Below are positions 34,461 through 42,734 of a DNA stretch of 64,000 bases, piece after piece. The position numbers and the translations under genes are program-made. Every line of letters starts with the position of its first letter. Positions within the stretch are counted from its first letter, which is position 1. The DNA is from Paenibacillus piscarius. Lineage in GTDB: Bacteria; Bacillota; Bacilli; Paenibacillales; Paenibacillaceae. The notes beneath the pieces are model-generated. The model searched no databases and was not told the DNA's origin. It was given only the letters and a program-made list of their open reading frames with translations. The stretch spans positions 124,001 to 188,000 of the forward strand of contig NZ_JAIEUI010000011.1 in the NCBI RefSeq assembly GCF_022234545.1. Reading direction: 5' to 3'.

Positions 34461-35658
34461 ATGGGAACAAGAGCTTAGACAAGAAGGACAAGCCCGGCTG
34501 CAGCCGGTGCCGGAGCTCATCCGGACACGCCAGGATGGCGTTTACGCTTCACTGGCTGATTTGCCTGCACCGGGAACCGGTACAAGACGCAGACAGACCC
34601 GCAAGGCTATCGCCCGTACCGCCGGTGCTGCCGCTGCGGCTGCTATTATCGGCCTGATGGGCAGCGCCTATGTATCGCCGGTTATGGCGAAGTCGCTGAA
34701 AGCATGGCCGGTGGTCGGAAGCATTTTCGAAATGACCGGTGACCTGGGGCTGCAGACCGCCGATGTGCGGGGCTTAGCTGCCGAGCCGGGGGTTAAGGTT
34801 ACACATGACGGGATTACGCTGGGTATTCCGCAGGTGATGTATGACGGCATACGGCTGACGCTGGCTGTCCAGCGGGAAGGACGGGAGCTGCCGGGCGGCT
34901 TGTCTGAAGTGAGCTGGACAGGAGAAGGCGAAAACGCCGAGCCGGTTCATCCGGTTGGCTCTATTAAAGATTTCGAGATGTTCATCAATGGCACTTCGCT
35001 GAAGGCAATGAAAGGCGAGCAAAGACCATCCATGGTTGGAAAGCCCTCCTCCGATCCCCATTCGATGCTGTTTGAGCTGACCAGCTTCTCCCATCAGAAC
35101 GCCGAGGCCTGGATGCCGGACCGGTTCAGCCTCACGGCCAAGTTTACCATGGAGGGCGTAGCGGAGCCGTTTGTGCTGGAGCTGCCTGTAGAGAAAAATG
35201 CAGCCCGGCTGATCCTCCCTGCTACAGAGGAACGGACGGCTGACGGCGTCAAACTTACGCTGGAGCAGCTTAAGTTCACACCGGTTTCCACCGCCGTCAT
35301 GATGCGGATCGAACAGACAGGCTCCTCAAGTCCGCTGAATCCCGCTAACTTCATCCAGGAGCTGTGGGATGATCAGGGCCGTCCGGTCCAGTTCGTTTCG
35401 GGACTGGGACTATACGAGGATGACGGCAGCAATCCGAGCGAGCTGATCTTTGACCGGCTGAAGGATGTGCCCAAGGAGCTCACTCTGAAGACCTTTGTGC
35501 CAGAGTTTCAGGATAAGGAGAAAGGGAACGGCTTGTTCGCCTTGGACAGTGAAGGAAATGTAATCAAGCACGAGATTGAGGCGCTTCGGATCACTATTCC
35601 GGTTGACTATGACGGACTGCAGAAGCTCTATGAAGGGGACAGCTTAAAGACCCCTTAA
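34447..35658 (+). CDS. Membrane anti-sigma factor, DUF4179 type
   Basis: A 403-residue protein. A cytoplasmic N-terminal segment of about 50 residues should hold the sigma factor, one Ala-rich transmembrane helix (about 53-80) follows, and a large extracellular beta-rich domain of the DUF4179/DUF5643 type begins with DGITLGIPQVMYDGIRL. The ATG lies inside the end of the sigma gene, 11 bases after AGGAGG. Signal-induced cleavage or conformational change of the outer domain would release the sigma factor. The ectodomain is paralogous to the whole of the next gene product. Confidence 0.85.
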   Translation: MTTFKWEQELRQEGQARLQPVPELIRTRQDGVYASLADLPAPGTGTRRRQTRKAIARTAGAAAAAAIIGLMGSAYVSPVMAKSLKAWPVVGSIFEMTGDLGLQTADVRGLAAEPGVKVTHDGITLGIPQVMYDGIRLTLAVQREGRELPGGLSEVSWTGEGENAEPVHPVGSIKDFEMFINGTSLKAMKGEQRPSMVGKPSSDPHSMLFELTSFSHQNAEAWMPDRFSLTAKFTMEGVAEPFVLELPVEKNAARLILPATEERTADGVKLTLEQLKFTPVSTAVMMRIEQTGSSSPLNPANFIQELWDDQGRPVQFVSGLGLYEDDGSNPSELIFDRLKDVPKELTLKTFVPEFQDKEKGNGLFALDSEGNVIKHEIEALRITIPVDYDGLQKLYEGDSLKTP

Positions 35659-35684
35659 ATAAATATACATGGGAGGAACACGTC

Positions 35685-36641
35685 TTGAACCAATGGATCA
35701 GAATCACCGGGATTGCCGGACTAGCCTTATCATTACTGGGAGCAGGCTTGGCGGATGATAACCGTGCTGGCGCTGCCCCTGCCATAGGAGCGGCCGCCCA
35801 GAAGGCCGCCCCGGCAGGAAGCACTGTTACACAGGACGGTATTTCATTAAGCCTGGGCAAGTCTTTTTACGATGGAAATATGATTGAGATCAACCTCAAG
35901 CGCAGCGGCAAAAACCTGTCAGGGGGCATGACAGAGAGCCGGTGGGATGCAGCTTCAGAGAGTCTGGTCATGAACAAGGGTGCGATTCAGAACATTGAGG
36001 TGCTGCTGAACGGCAAAACCATCCGTGCAAGCAGTGGGGCCCGGCTGTCCAGTCAGCCTTCAGCGCTCTTAAGCCCCGGGGCAAACGGTGATTCCGCCGT
36101 TCTCCGCCTGTCGGATGCATCCTGGCTGGGACCTAAGCTGGCGGCTCTTCCGGATACGGTCCGGGTAACCTTGAAGGTCAGCCTGGAAGGAATTCAGAAG
36201 CCTTATACGCTAGAGGCTTCGCTCCAGAAGCAGCAGCCCAAAAACCAAACCGTTCTAAAGCCTAACATCTCCAAACGCGACGGGGCGCTTACGGTCACTG
36301 CCGCCAAGGTGAACCGCACGGCCACCTCGGTCCGGCTGCAGCTGATCATGAAGCAGGTCAAGCCGGAGTCCATGCCGATGTTCGAGGTGTATGATGATAA
36401 AGAAATGCTAGTAGAAACCCTGATGAGCCGGGGAAGCGATGACAACAGCAAAAATGGTGACTTCTATTACGATATCCACCTTAAACCGCTTGATCCCGGT
36501 GTCAAAAGTATAACGCTTAAGCCCTTCTATCCTGAGTATAAGGAGCCTGGTGCAACCTCAGGCCCGTACAAACTGGACGGGAACGGCGAGCTCGTTAAAA
36601 AAGCGGTCAAAGCGCTGGAGATGAACATCCCTGTGAAGTAG
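35685..36641 (+). CDS. Exported paralogue of the anti-sigma ectodomain
   Basis: A 318-residue protein with an N-terminal hydrophobic segment (IAGLALSLLGAGLA) that looks like a signal peptide or anchor. The rest resembles the extracellular part of the preceding anti-sigma factor: DGISLSLGKSFYDGNMIEI followed by RSGKNLSGG corresponds to DGITLGIPQVMYDGIRL followed by REGRELPGG there, and both end in a conserved beta-rich block with NIPVK or TIPVD. It has no sigma-binding segment. The start is TTG, eight bases after GGAGG. It may modulate sensing by the anti-sigma factor; this is an inference from paralogy and operon position. Confidence 0.75.
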   Translation: MNQWIRITGIAGLALSLLGAGLADDNRAGAAPAIGAAAQKAAPAGSTVTQDGISLSLGKSFYDGNMIEINLKRSGKNLSGGMTESRWDAASESLVMNKGAIQNIEVLLNGKTIRASSGARLSSQPSALLSPGANGDSAVLRLSDASWLGPKLAALPDTVRVTLKVSLEGIQKPYTLEASLQKQQPKNQTVLKPNISKRDGALTVTAAKVNRTATSVRLQLIMKQVKPESMPMFEVYDDKEMLVETLMSRGSDDNSKNGDFYYDIHLKPLDPGVKSITLKPFYPEYKEPGATSGPYKLDGNGELVKKAVKALEMNIPVK

Positions 36642-36673
36642 CCGCACTTTGTAAGGCCCTGCCAGAAGTAAGC

Positions 36674-36717
36674 AAAAGCGGCCGGTTAAAGGACTTATCC
36701 TTTGACCGGCCGCTTTG
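36674..36717. terminator. Bidirectional terminator
   Basis: AAAGCGGCCGGT and ACCGGCCGCTTT, with an inner AAGGA/TCCTT stem, form a long hairpin between the convergent anti-sigma operon and mntH. A-rich and T-rich flanks suit both directions. Confidence 0.85.
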
Positions 36718-36736
36718 CGTATTTTGCGATGACTAT

Positions 36737-38035
36737 TTACACGAACATCTCTGCTACCAGGAACAGGTTCAGCGCTACGACCAGCCCGGAGATCATCCAG
36801 CCCAGAATTGTGGTCCACCGGCGGTTGACCAGCCCCTTCATGATCTCGCGGTTGCTGGTGAAGATCACCAGCGGAATCAGCGCGAAGGCAATCCCGAAGG
36901 ACAGCACCACCTGGCTCATCACCAGCGCGCTAGTCGCATTGATGCCGAAGGCGATAATGGCCAGCGGCGGAATAATCGTAATGGCGCGCCGGAGATAGAG
37001 ATTGATTTTTTTATTAATGAAGCCCTGCATCACGACATCCCCGGCCATCGTGCCGACCGACGAGCTGGACAGTCCGGCAATCAGCAGTCCAAGACCGAAG
37101 GAGACCGCAGTGACGGGTCCGGCCAGATTGCGGAACTGGGCGAAGGCGACATCCAGATCCTCGACGACCAGCCCGTTCTTGAAGAACAGCGCTGCCGCGA
37201 CGATCACCATCGCCATATTCACCGCCCCGGCAATCAGCATGGCAATGAGAATATCGATGAATTCCAGCCGGAAAATCTGCTTCTTCTCCCGCTCATCGGC
37301 CCCGACGATCCGGCTCTGGGTCAGCGAGGAGTGCAGATAGATTGCATGGGGCATTACGGTAGCCCCGAGAATCCCCGCTGCCAGCAGAATGCTGTCTACG
37401 CCCTCGAACTTGGGAGTGAACATTCCGGTAATGACACTGCCCGCATCCGGCTTCGCTACAATAACCTGGAAGGCAAAAGCCAATACGACAATCATCACCA
37501 TCCCCGCAATCCCGGCCTCCAGAGTACGGTAGCCGCGCCGCTGCAGCTCCAGAATGGCGAAGGAACCCACTGCTGTAATCAGCGCTGCCGGCAGCATCGG
37601 AATGCCGAACAGCAGATAGAGCCCGAGCGCTGCGCCGATGAATTCCGCCAGATCGGTTGCGATAATGACCAGCTCACTCTGAATCCACAGGAAGATTGAC
37701 ACGCCCTTCGGGAACCGCTCGCGGGCCACCTCCGGCAGATTCTTGCCGGTGGCGATGCCAAGCTTGGCAGATAAGGATTGTATCAGTACAGCCATCAGAT
37801 TCGAGGCAAAAATAACCCATAACAGCAGATACCCGTATTTCGAGCCTGCGGTAATATTGGTAGCGAAATTGCCGGGGTCCAGGTAAGCTACGGAAGCGAT
37901 GAAGGCCGGGCCCAGAAAAGGCAGAAGCCGCTTCAGCCCCTTCACCTCCCCGTTCAGCACCGATTGTGCCGAGTGGTGATTAGTATGCCCTTTAAATATA
38001 GGAGATGATTCTACTGCTGTATTTTGTTCCATCAT
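36737..38035 (-). CDS. mntH: NRAMP family manganese transporter
   Basis: A 432-residue proton-coupled divalent metal importer with about eleven hydrophobic helices. Helix 1 carries the metal-binding DPGNFATN motif (AYLDPGNFATNI) and helix 6 the MPHAIYLHSS motif, both characteristic of the MntH/NRAMP family. AAGGAGG lies eight bases before the first of two adjacent ATGs. A perfect TATAAT promoter and an MntR-like box overlap its transcription start, consistent with manganese-repressed uptake. Confidence 0.95.
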   Translation of the reverse strand: MMEQNTAVESSPIFKGHTNHHSAQSVLNGEVKGLKRLLPFLGPAFIASVAYLDPGNFATNITAGSKYGYLLLWVIFASNLMAVLIQSLSAKLGIATGKNLPEVARERFPKGVSIFLWIQSELVIIATDLAEFIGAALGLYLLFGIPMLPAALITAVGSFAILELQRRGYRTLEAGIAGMVMIVVLAFAFQVIVAKPDAGSVITGMFTPKFEGVDSILLAAGILGATVMPHAIYLHSSLTQSRIVGADEREKKQIFRLEFIDILIAMLIAGAVNMAMVIVAAALFFKNGLVVEDLDVAFAQFRNLAGPVTAVSFGLGLLIAGLSSSSVGTMAGDVVMQGFINKKINLYLRRAITIIPPLAIIAFGINATSALVMSQVVLSFGIAFALIPLVIFTSNREIMKGLVNRRWTTILGWMISGLVVALNLFLVAEMFV

Positions 38036-38079
38036 GTTCTGTCCCTCCTTGCCCGGAAAAAGTTGTCTTCACACACGAA

Positions 38080-38097
38080 AGTTTCCCAGGTGCAACA
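38080..38097. promoter_or_regulatory. Candidate MntR operator
   Basis: On the minus strand TTGCACCTGGGAAACT has the TTGCA-N3-GGGAAAC layout that I recall for the Bacillus MntR box. It lies just downstream of the mntH promoter, where a bound repressor would block transcription. Confidence 0.5.
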
Positions 38098-38111
38098 TTT
38101 GATCTGGTTTT

Positions 38112-38140
38112 ATTATATTCCTCTGCATGAGAAATGTAAA
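38112..38140 (-). promoter_or_regulatory. SigA-type promoter of mntH
   Basis: On the minus strand TTTACA (38140-38135) and a perfect TATAAT (38117-38112) are spaced by 17 bases. Confidence 0.8.
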
Positions 38141-38251
38141 TGGCTTTTCATTGATTTTTCATTCGCTGCTTCTACCCATATTATGTAAGGCTACCCGGTT
38201 GAGTGAGGCTCATGCCTTATGTTATTACCTGTATGTTATTACCCGCGGTAA

Positions 38252-38345
38252 CGATGGAGTTGACACTCCACGCTTGGAGGCTGCCCCTTCACCGCTGGGG
38301 GCTTAACCTCCATTGCCGGGGCTGACCCTCCAATGCCGGGGGTGA
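38252..38345. repeat. Short degenerate GC-rich repeats
   Basis: About four 20- to 22-base units with the pattern CTCCANTGCCGGGG plus a variable end stand in front of array E. They fill part of the 630-base gap between mntH and glnS. No gene is visible here. Confidence 0.5.
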
Positions 38346-38524
38346 TTGTATTTTGTACAACAGATTACACAATAATTAGCGATAAAACTCACTCTGTTGT
38401 ATTTCATACATTTGATTTCCGGATATCTGTTGCCAAAAGCAATTTACCCAAGAATCTGCTGTACAAAATACACTAGAAGCTGCTTTCTGGCCGATTTGAA
38501 TCAAATCTAATGTACAAAGTGCAA
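38346..38524. repeat. 51-nt repeat locus E, units in two orientations
   Basis: TGTATTTTGTACA (38347) and TGTATTTCATACA (38398) are 51 bases apart. Inverted versions, TGTACAAAATACA (38460) and TGTACAAAGTGCA (38511), are also 51 bases apart. The forward units are followed by CAGATT or TTTGATTT, and the inverted units by the complement. Each core is a small hairpin with a TTTT-like loop. The two pairs face each other, unlike the head-to-tail arrays elsewhere. Confidence 0.7.
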
Positions 38525-38589
38525 CCAACGCAATTACTTCTATCGCCAGTGCTCCCGCTTGTCCACCATGAGCCTGATAGACCCATACA

Positions 38590-38625
38590 CAAAGCAGCGG
38601 TCCTCCAGTATCAGGAGCACCGCTG
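38590..38625 (-). terminator. Probable terminator of glnS
   Basis: CAGCGGT and ACCGCTG arms, with an inner CTCC/GGAG stem, lie 40 bases after the glnS stop. The tail on the minus strand is only moderately U-rich (CTTTGTGT). Confidence 0.6.
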
Positions 38626-38667
38626 TTCGCTTAAAGTCATCTACTTATCCACTGCTGCTTACGCGGC

Positions 38668-40374
38668 TTACGTAGCCGCCTTCCCCTTCCAGCTGTCCTT
38701 AAGCGGGACAATCCGGTTGAAGACCGGCTTCTCTTCCGTGCTGAGCTTGCTATCGGTGCAGAAGTAGCCGTGGCGCAGGAATTGATAGCGGTCCCCCGGC
38801 AGCGGGCGGTCTGCCAGCGGCTCCAGCAGGCAATCCTTCAGATGTGTAACCGAGTCCGGGTTGACGTAATCTGCCCAGCTCTCCCCTTCCTTCGGCTCCC
38901 CGTTATCGGCAAGCAGCTTCTCATACAGATATACGTCACTCTTGACGGCATGAGCTGCCGAGACCCAATGAATCGTTCCCTTCACCTTCCGGCCGCTAAG
39001 CGTACCGCCGCTGCGGGTCTCCGGGTCATAGGTGCAGCGCAGTTCCAGGATTTCTCCCGTCTCGGCATCCTTGATCACCTTATCACAGCGGATAATATAT
39101 GCCCCCTTCAGCCGTACCTCGCCCCCGGGAACCAGTCTGCGGAAGCCCTTGACCGGCTCCTCCATGAAGTCCTCACGCTCGATATAGAGCGTGCCGGAGA
39201 ATGGCACCTCCCGGCTCCCCAGTGCGGCGTTCTCATTGTTGTTGGTGATGGGGAGCAGCTCGGAAGCCCCGGCCTCGTAATTAGCCAGCACCACCTTCAG
39301 CGGGTTCAGCACCGCCATGACCGCCGGCACCTTCGCCTTCAGGTCCTGCCTCAGGCAATGCTCCAGCAGCGGGAAGTCCACCATCGCCGTATTGCGGACC
39401 ATGCCGATCTCCCGCACGAAGGCCTCGATGCTCTCGGGCGTGAACCCCCGTCTGCGCAGCCCGCTGAGCGTGGGCAGGCGCGGATCATCCCAGCCGTCCA
39501 CGAAGCCTCCGGCCACCAGTGCCCGGAGATGCCGCTTGCTTGTGACCACCCCGGTCAGGTTCACCCGGCCGAATTCTCTCTGTCTCGGCGGTTCCGGGAT
39601 GTCCAGCTCCCTCAGCACCCACTCGTACAGCGGCCGGTGATCCTTGAATTCAATCGAACAGAGGGAATGCGTGATCCCTTCAAGCGCATCCTGAATGGGA
39701 TGGGCGAAATCATACATCGGATAGATGCACCAGGCATCGCCCGTACGGTAATGCAGCGCATGAATAATCCGGTACAACACCGGATCACGCAGATTCATGT
39801 TCGGTGAGGCCATGTCGATCTTGGCCCGCAGCACCTTGGCGCCATTCGGATAGCTCCCCGCACGCATCTCCCGGAACAGCCGCAGATTCTCCTCCGGCAG
39901 GCGGTTTCGGTAAGGACTATCTATCCCCGGCGTGGTGAGCGTCCCCCGGTAAGCCGTCATCTCCTCCGGTGTCAGGTCACAGACATAAGCTTTTCCCTTC
40001 AGGATCAGCGTCTCCGCGCTGCGGCAGATGGCTTCCGAATAATCCGAGCCGTAGTAGATATGCTCACCCGGGCTGCAGCCCAGCCATTCGATGTCGCGGA
40101 TAATCGCCTGCACATACTCCATATCCTCTTTGAGCGGATTGGTATCATCGAAGCGCAGATGGAAGCTGCCGCCGTATTTCCGGGCAAGGGCGTAATTCGT
40201 ATGGATGGCAAAAGCACTCCCGATATGCAGATACCCGTTAGGCTCCGGCGGGAACCTCGTGCAGACCTCCCTGCTGAAGACGCCGTCCGCAACATCCTCA
40301 CTGATCAGCTTCTCCATATAATTCTCCGGCATAACCGCCGTGTTCCCGTTCTCATGCTCATTGCCAACTGTCAT
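38668..40374 (-). CDS. glnS: Glutaminyl-tRNA synthetase
   Basis: A 568-residue class Ib aminoacyl-tRNA synthetase that charges tRNA-Gln. It aligns by eye with E. coli GlnRS over its whole length: PPEPNGYLHIGS, LRFDDTNP, ELTPE-like TPEEMTAYRGTL, YPMYDFAHPIQDALEGITHS and a C-terminal anticodon-binding barrel. Two signature motifs deviate: HIGH reads HIGS (Ser53), and MSKR reads TSKR. Most Firmicutes make Gln-tRNA by the amidotransferase route, so a GlnRS is a lineage-specific addition. A T-box reading a CAA glutamine codon precedes it, which independently supports the identity. GGAGGGG precedes the ATG. Confidence 0.92.
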   Translation of the reverse strand: MTVGNEHENGNTAVMPENYMEKLISEDVADGVFSREVCTRFPPEPNGYLHIGSAFAIHTNYALARKYGGSFHLRFDDTNPLKEDMEYVQAIIRDIEWLGCSPGEHIYYGSDYSEAICRSAETLILKGKAYVCDLTPEEMTAYRGTLTTPGIDSPYRNRLPEENLRLFREMRAGSYPNGAKVLRAKIDMASPNMNLRDPVLYRIIHALHYRTGDAWCIYPMYDFAHPIQDALEGITHSLCSIEFKDHRPLYEWVLRELDIPEPPRQREFGRVNLTGVVTSKRHLRALVAGGFVDGWDDPRLPTLSGLRRRGFTPESIEAFVREIGMVRNTAMVDFPLLEHCLRQDLKAKVPAVMAVLNPLKVVLANYEAGASELLPITNNNENAALGSREVPFSGTLYIEREDFMEEPVKGFRRLVPGGEVRLKGAYIIRCDKVIKDAETGEILELRCTYDPETRSGGTLSGRKVKGTIHWVSAAHAVKSDVYLYEKLLADNGEPKEGESWADYVNPDSVTHLKDCLLEPLADRPLPGDRYQFLRHGYFCTDSKLSTEEKPVFNRIVPLKDSWKGKAAT

Positions 40375-40420
40375 GATAATCCCCTCCTGTTATGGGTGGT
40401 ACTAGCTAAACTCCGGATAC

Positions 40421-40718
40421 AAAAAAAGAACCTCACCTCCAAGACTGTAAGTCTTGGGGACGAAATTCTCGCGGTACCACCCCAGGTTCGTTAATATGTC
40501 GCCATATTAACCTCATCAAGTACGGCGCTGCCGGGCAGGCAGGGCTTATACTCTAGCTCTGTAACAGGAGCTCCTGTCTTGCCATCCCCGGTGCTGCTGG
40601 TTCCGGCAAGCCGCTCAGAGGCTTGTTTCCATCCAGCCTCCCCTGCTCCTTCCCACCTGCCGGAGCTCTCTGTGAAAGGTGTACTGGATATACTCTTCTC
40701 GTCATCGCGTTTCGATTA
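40421..40718 (-). promoter_or_regulatory. T-box riboswitch, glutamine specifier (CAA)
   Basis: On the minus strand the stem I base GAGAAGAGTATATCCAG pairs through ATCCAG with CTGGAT, after which GGAAA-CAA-G-CCTCTGAGC gives the specifier loop. The CAA (Gln) codon is at 40625-40623. The antiterminator box GGGGTGGTACCGCG lies near 40474-40487. A terminator with CCAAGACT and AGTCTTGG arms follows, with a U-run at 40427-40421. Uncharged tRNA-Gln would induce glnS. Confidence 0.92.
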
Positions 40719-40834
40719 TTGGATACAGAATAGCAAATCTGACGCAGGGTGTAAAGGGCGGCAGCCGTTGGCAGGATTACAACGACCTTAACGGTTGTAC
40801 GATGCTGGCGGCAAGGCATTTGGCTGATATACCT

Positions 40835-41051
40835 TCGCGCCTGCCGATTATAGTCGGTTTTCCGATTACATTTGGCCCGCATCCCTCGCGCCTGCCGATT
40901 ATAGTCGGTTTTCCGATTACATTTGGTCCTTACCCATCGCGCCTGCCGATTATAGTCGGTTTTCCGATTATATCTGGCCCGCATCCCTCGCGCCTGCCGA
41001 TTATAGTCGGTTTTCCGATTACATTTGGTCCTCACCCATCGCGCCTGCCAC
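40835..41051. repeat. 51-nt tandem repeat array B
   Basis: Copies start at 40835, 40886, 40937, 40988 and (partial) 41039, exactly 51 bases apart. Each unit has CGCGCCTGCC, then GATTATAGTCGG-TTTT-CCGATTACA, which can form a hairpin, and then TTTGGCCC or TTTGGTCC. A degenerate copy precedes the first one (hairpin TACAAC/GTTGTA, then CATTTGGC). The array ends ten bases from the stop of the methyltransferase gene. Both strands remain open for long stretches because the period is 17 codons. Confidence 0.93.
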
Positions 41052-41060
41052 CCCTCTGCA

Positions 41061-42617
41061 CTACTCCCCGCTCAGCGCCCGCAGCAGATCCAGCGCTTCC
41101 TCATTCTCCGGCTCAATCTGCAGCGATCTGCGCGTATAGTCCAGTGCCGCCTCCATATCCTCCTGCTCGTAGCTGCAGATCGCCAGACAGTAGAGCACGG
41201 TAATGACCGGCTCCTCATCGCCATTCTGCAGGGAGTGCTCCAGGAAGCGGCGGGCTTCCCCATATTCCTCCATCTCGAATAGCAGCAAGCCGCAGTCGAG
41301 GGCCAGATCGTACTTCTGCGGCATGGGGTAGAAGCCGTTCCACATCCGCCGGATGCCCAGCTTAAGGTCCAGCAGCTCTTCGTCACTGGCTTCCGGCAGC
41401 AGTGCAGAGATGCGCTCGGCGCTCTGGATGAACATCTCGGCGTCATAGCCGCCCACCCGCCAGAAGGCCAGCAGCGGCTGCAGCTCAATCGTATCGTAGT
41501 TCCGGTCAATCCAAACCTTCAGGCTGAAGTAGTCATCCGGCCCGAATCTCGCCACAAACCGGCGGTAGGCCAGACGGGTATGCGTATATCCCTGCGGCGC
41601 TTCCAGCATCAGGACGCAGCCCACATTGAGATTCTTATAGTGATGCTGGGTGAACAGGGACTGGGCACCCATCTTCTCATAGTAGTATACCAGTGCATGA
41701 TAATTCGCTGTAAGCGAGATGCTCCCGTGGTGCATCAGCTTCGGCGGCTCAAGAAACGCCCAGTTCTCCAGGCGGTGGTCGCCCTTGTCTGCCGTAAGCA
41801 GCAGGAAGCCTTCAGAAGAGAGTGCCCGCAGACGCTCCATGCAGGACAGTGCTGCCGCCGGGAACAGCACATGCGAATCCTCCAGCTTGTCCTGATAGAA
41901 GGAGATGATCTCATGGTAAGGGTAAGAGCTATCCTCATACTCTGCCGCCCGCTTGTAGTGGTATTCAGGCACGAGATCACGCAGCACCTCGGAAGGCCCC
42001 ATGTCTGCGGACTGCTCGGGATATTGCAGCGAAACCTCACATTCATAGATCTTGCCTTCATCGATATAGAGCAGCTCCTGCTGGATGCTGTCAAAGAAGT
42101 AGTTGGCAATAACCATCAGCGGCTGCCGAAGCGCGCCTGGCTTAATGAAACTGCCGCTCTGCGTCAGGATCAGCTCCGTATCCAGGACCGCATCGAAACG
42201 GGCGAAATCCAGTACCCCCCGCTCCACAAAAGGCTTCAGCCCCTCATGCTGCTGCCAGCCCTCAATATTCTTCACTGGCAAGTCGCTCATCACGTAGCGG
42301 TAAGGCGGCAGCGGTATATCTGCATATGCGATCAGCTCGTCTAACTGCTGGAGTACATGAAATGCCAGGCGTCCCGCCCCGGCGCCGAGCTCCAGTATGA
42401 TCACCGGCTCTATGCTCTGCCCCATGGCAGCACGGTCCTGAAGCAATCCGAAGATCATCTCGGCATAGGCGGTCCCGATCATCGGGTTACTGGTGATATA
42501 CTGCGGAACCTGGCCATTCACCCAGGCCTGCAGGCCCAGTTGTTCATAATAAGTACGCTGCAGATCCCATATGGGTGCTTCACTGAAGCGGTAACGTTCT
42601 GGTCTGTCTATTGTCAT
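41061..42617 (-). CDS. SAM-dependent methyltransferase with C-terminal TPR
   Basis: A 518-residue cytoplasmic protein. The first half has the SAM-binding motif VIILELGAGAGRLAFHVL (about residues 72-90) and further segments (YVMSDLP, VIANYFFDSI) that recall the PF02636/NDUFAF7-type methyltransferases. The last 100 residues form tetratricopeptide repeats, ending with AALDYTRRSLQIEPENEEAL. The combination suggests a protein methyltransferase with a built-in scaffold. The target is unknown. No strong ribosome site precedes the ATG (AGGG at about ten bases). It is divergent from the oxalate decarboxylase gene. Confidence 0.75.
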   Translation of the reverse strand: MTIDRPERYRFSEAPIWDLQRTYYEQLGLQAWVNGQVPQYITSNPMIGTAYAEMIFGLLQDRAAMGQSIEPVIILELGAGAGRLAFHVLQQLDELIAYADIPLPPYRYVMSDLPVKNIEGWQQHEGLKPFVERGVLDFARFDAVLDTELILTQSGSFIKPGALRQPLMVIANYFFDSIQQELLYIDEGKIYECEVSLQYPEQSADMGPSEVLRDLVPEYHYKRAAEYEDSSYPYHEIISFYQDKLEDSHVLFPAAALSCMERLRALSSEGFLLLTADKGDHRLENWAFLEPPKLMHHGSISLTANYHALVYYYEKMGAQSLFTQHHYKNLNVGCVLMLEAPQGYTHTRLAYRRFVARFGPDDYFSLKVWIDRNYDTIELQPLLAFWRVGGYDAEMFIQSAERISALLPEASDEELLDLKLGIRRMWNGFYPMPQKYDLALDCGLLLFEMEEYGEARRFLEHSLQNGDEEPVITVLYCLAICSYEQEDMEAALDYTRRSLQIEPENEEALDLLRALSGE

Positions 42618-42734
42618 TGGTCTCTAACCCTGCTCTCTATTTATCGTCTGGAGATTTGTCCGGTAGTCAAATCTTATCATATTTGTGCATATCATTTCTT
42701 GATATGTCTACATTCCCAGTAAAGGAGCTACGTA

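Noticed and set aside
40553-41203. Open frames on both strands across array B
   Set aside because: Same reason: repeats of 17 codons. One runs into the T-box and the other into the antisense of the methyltransferase gene.
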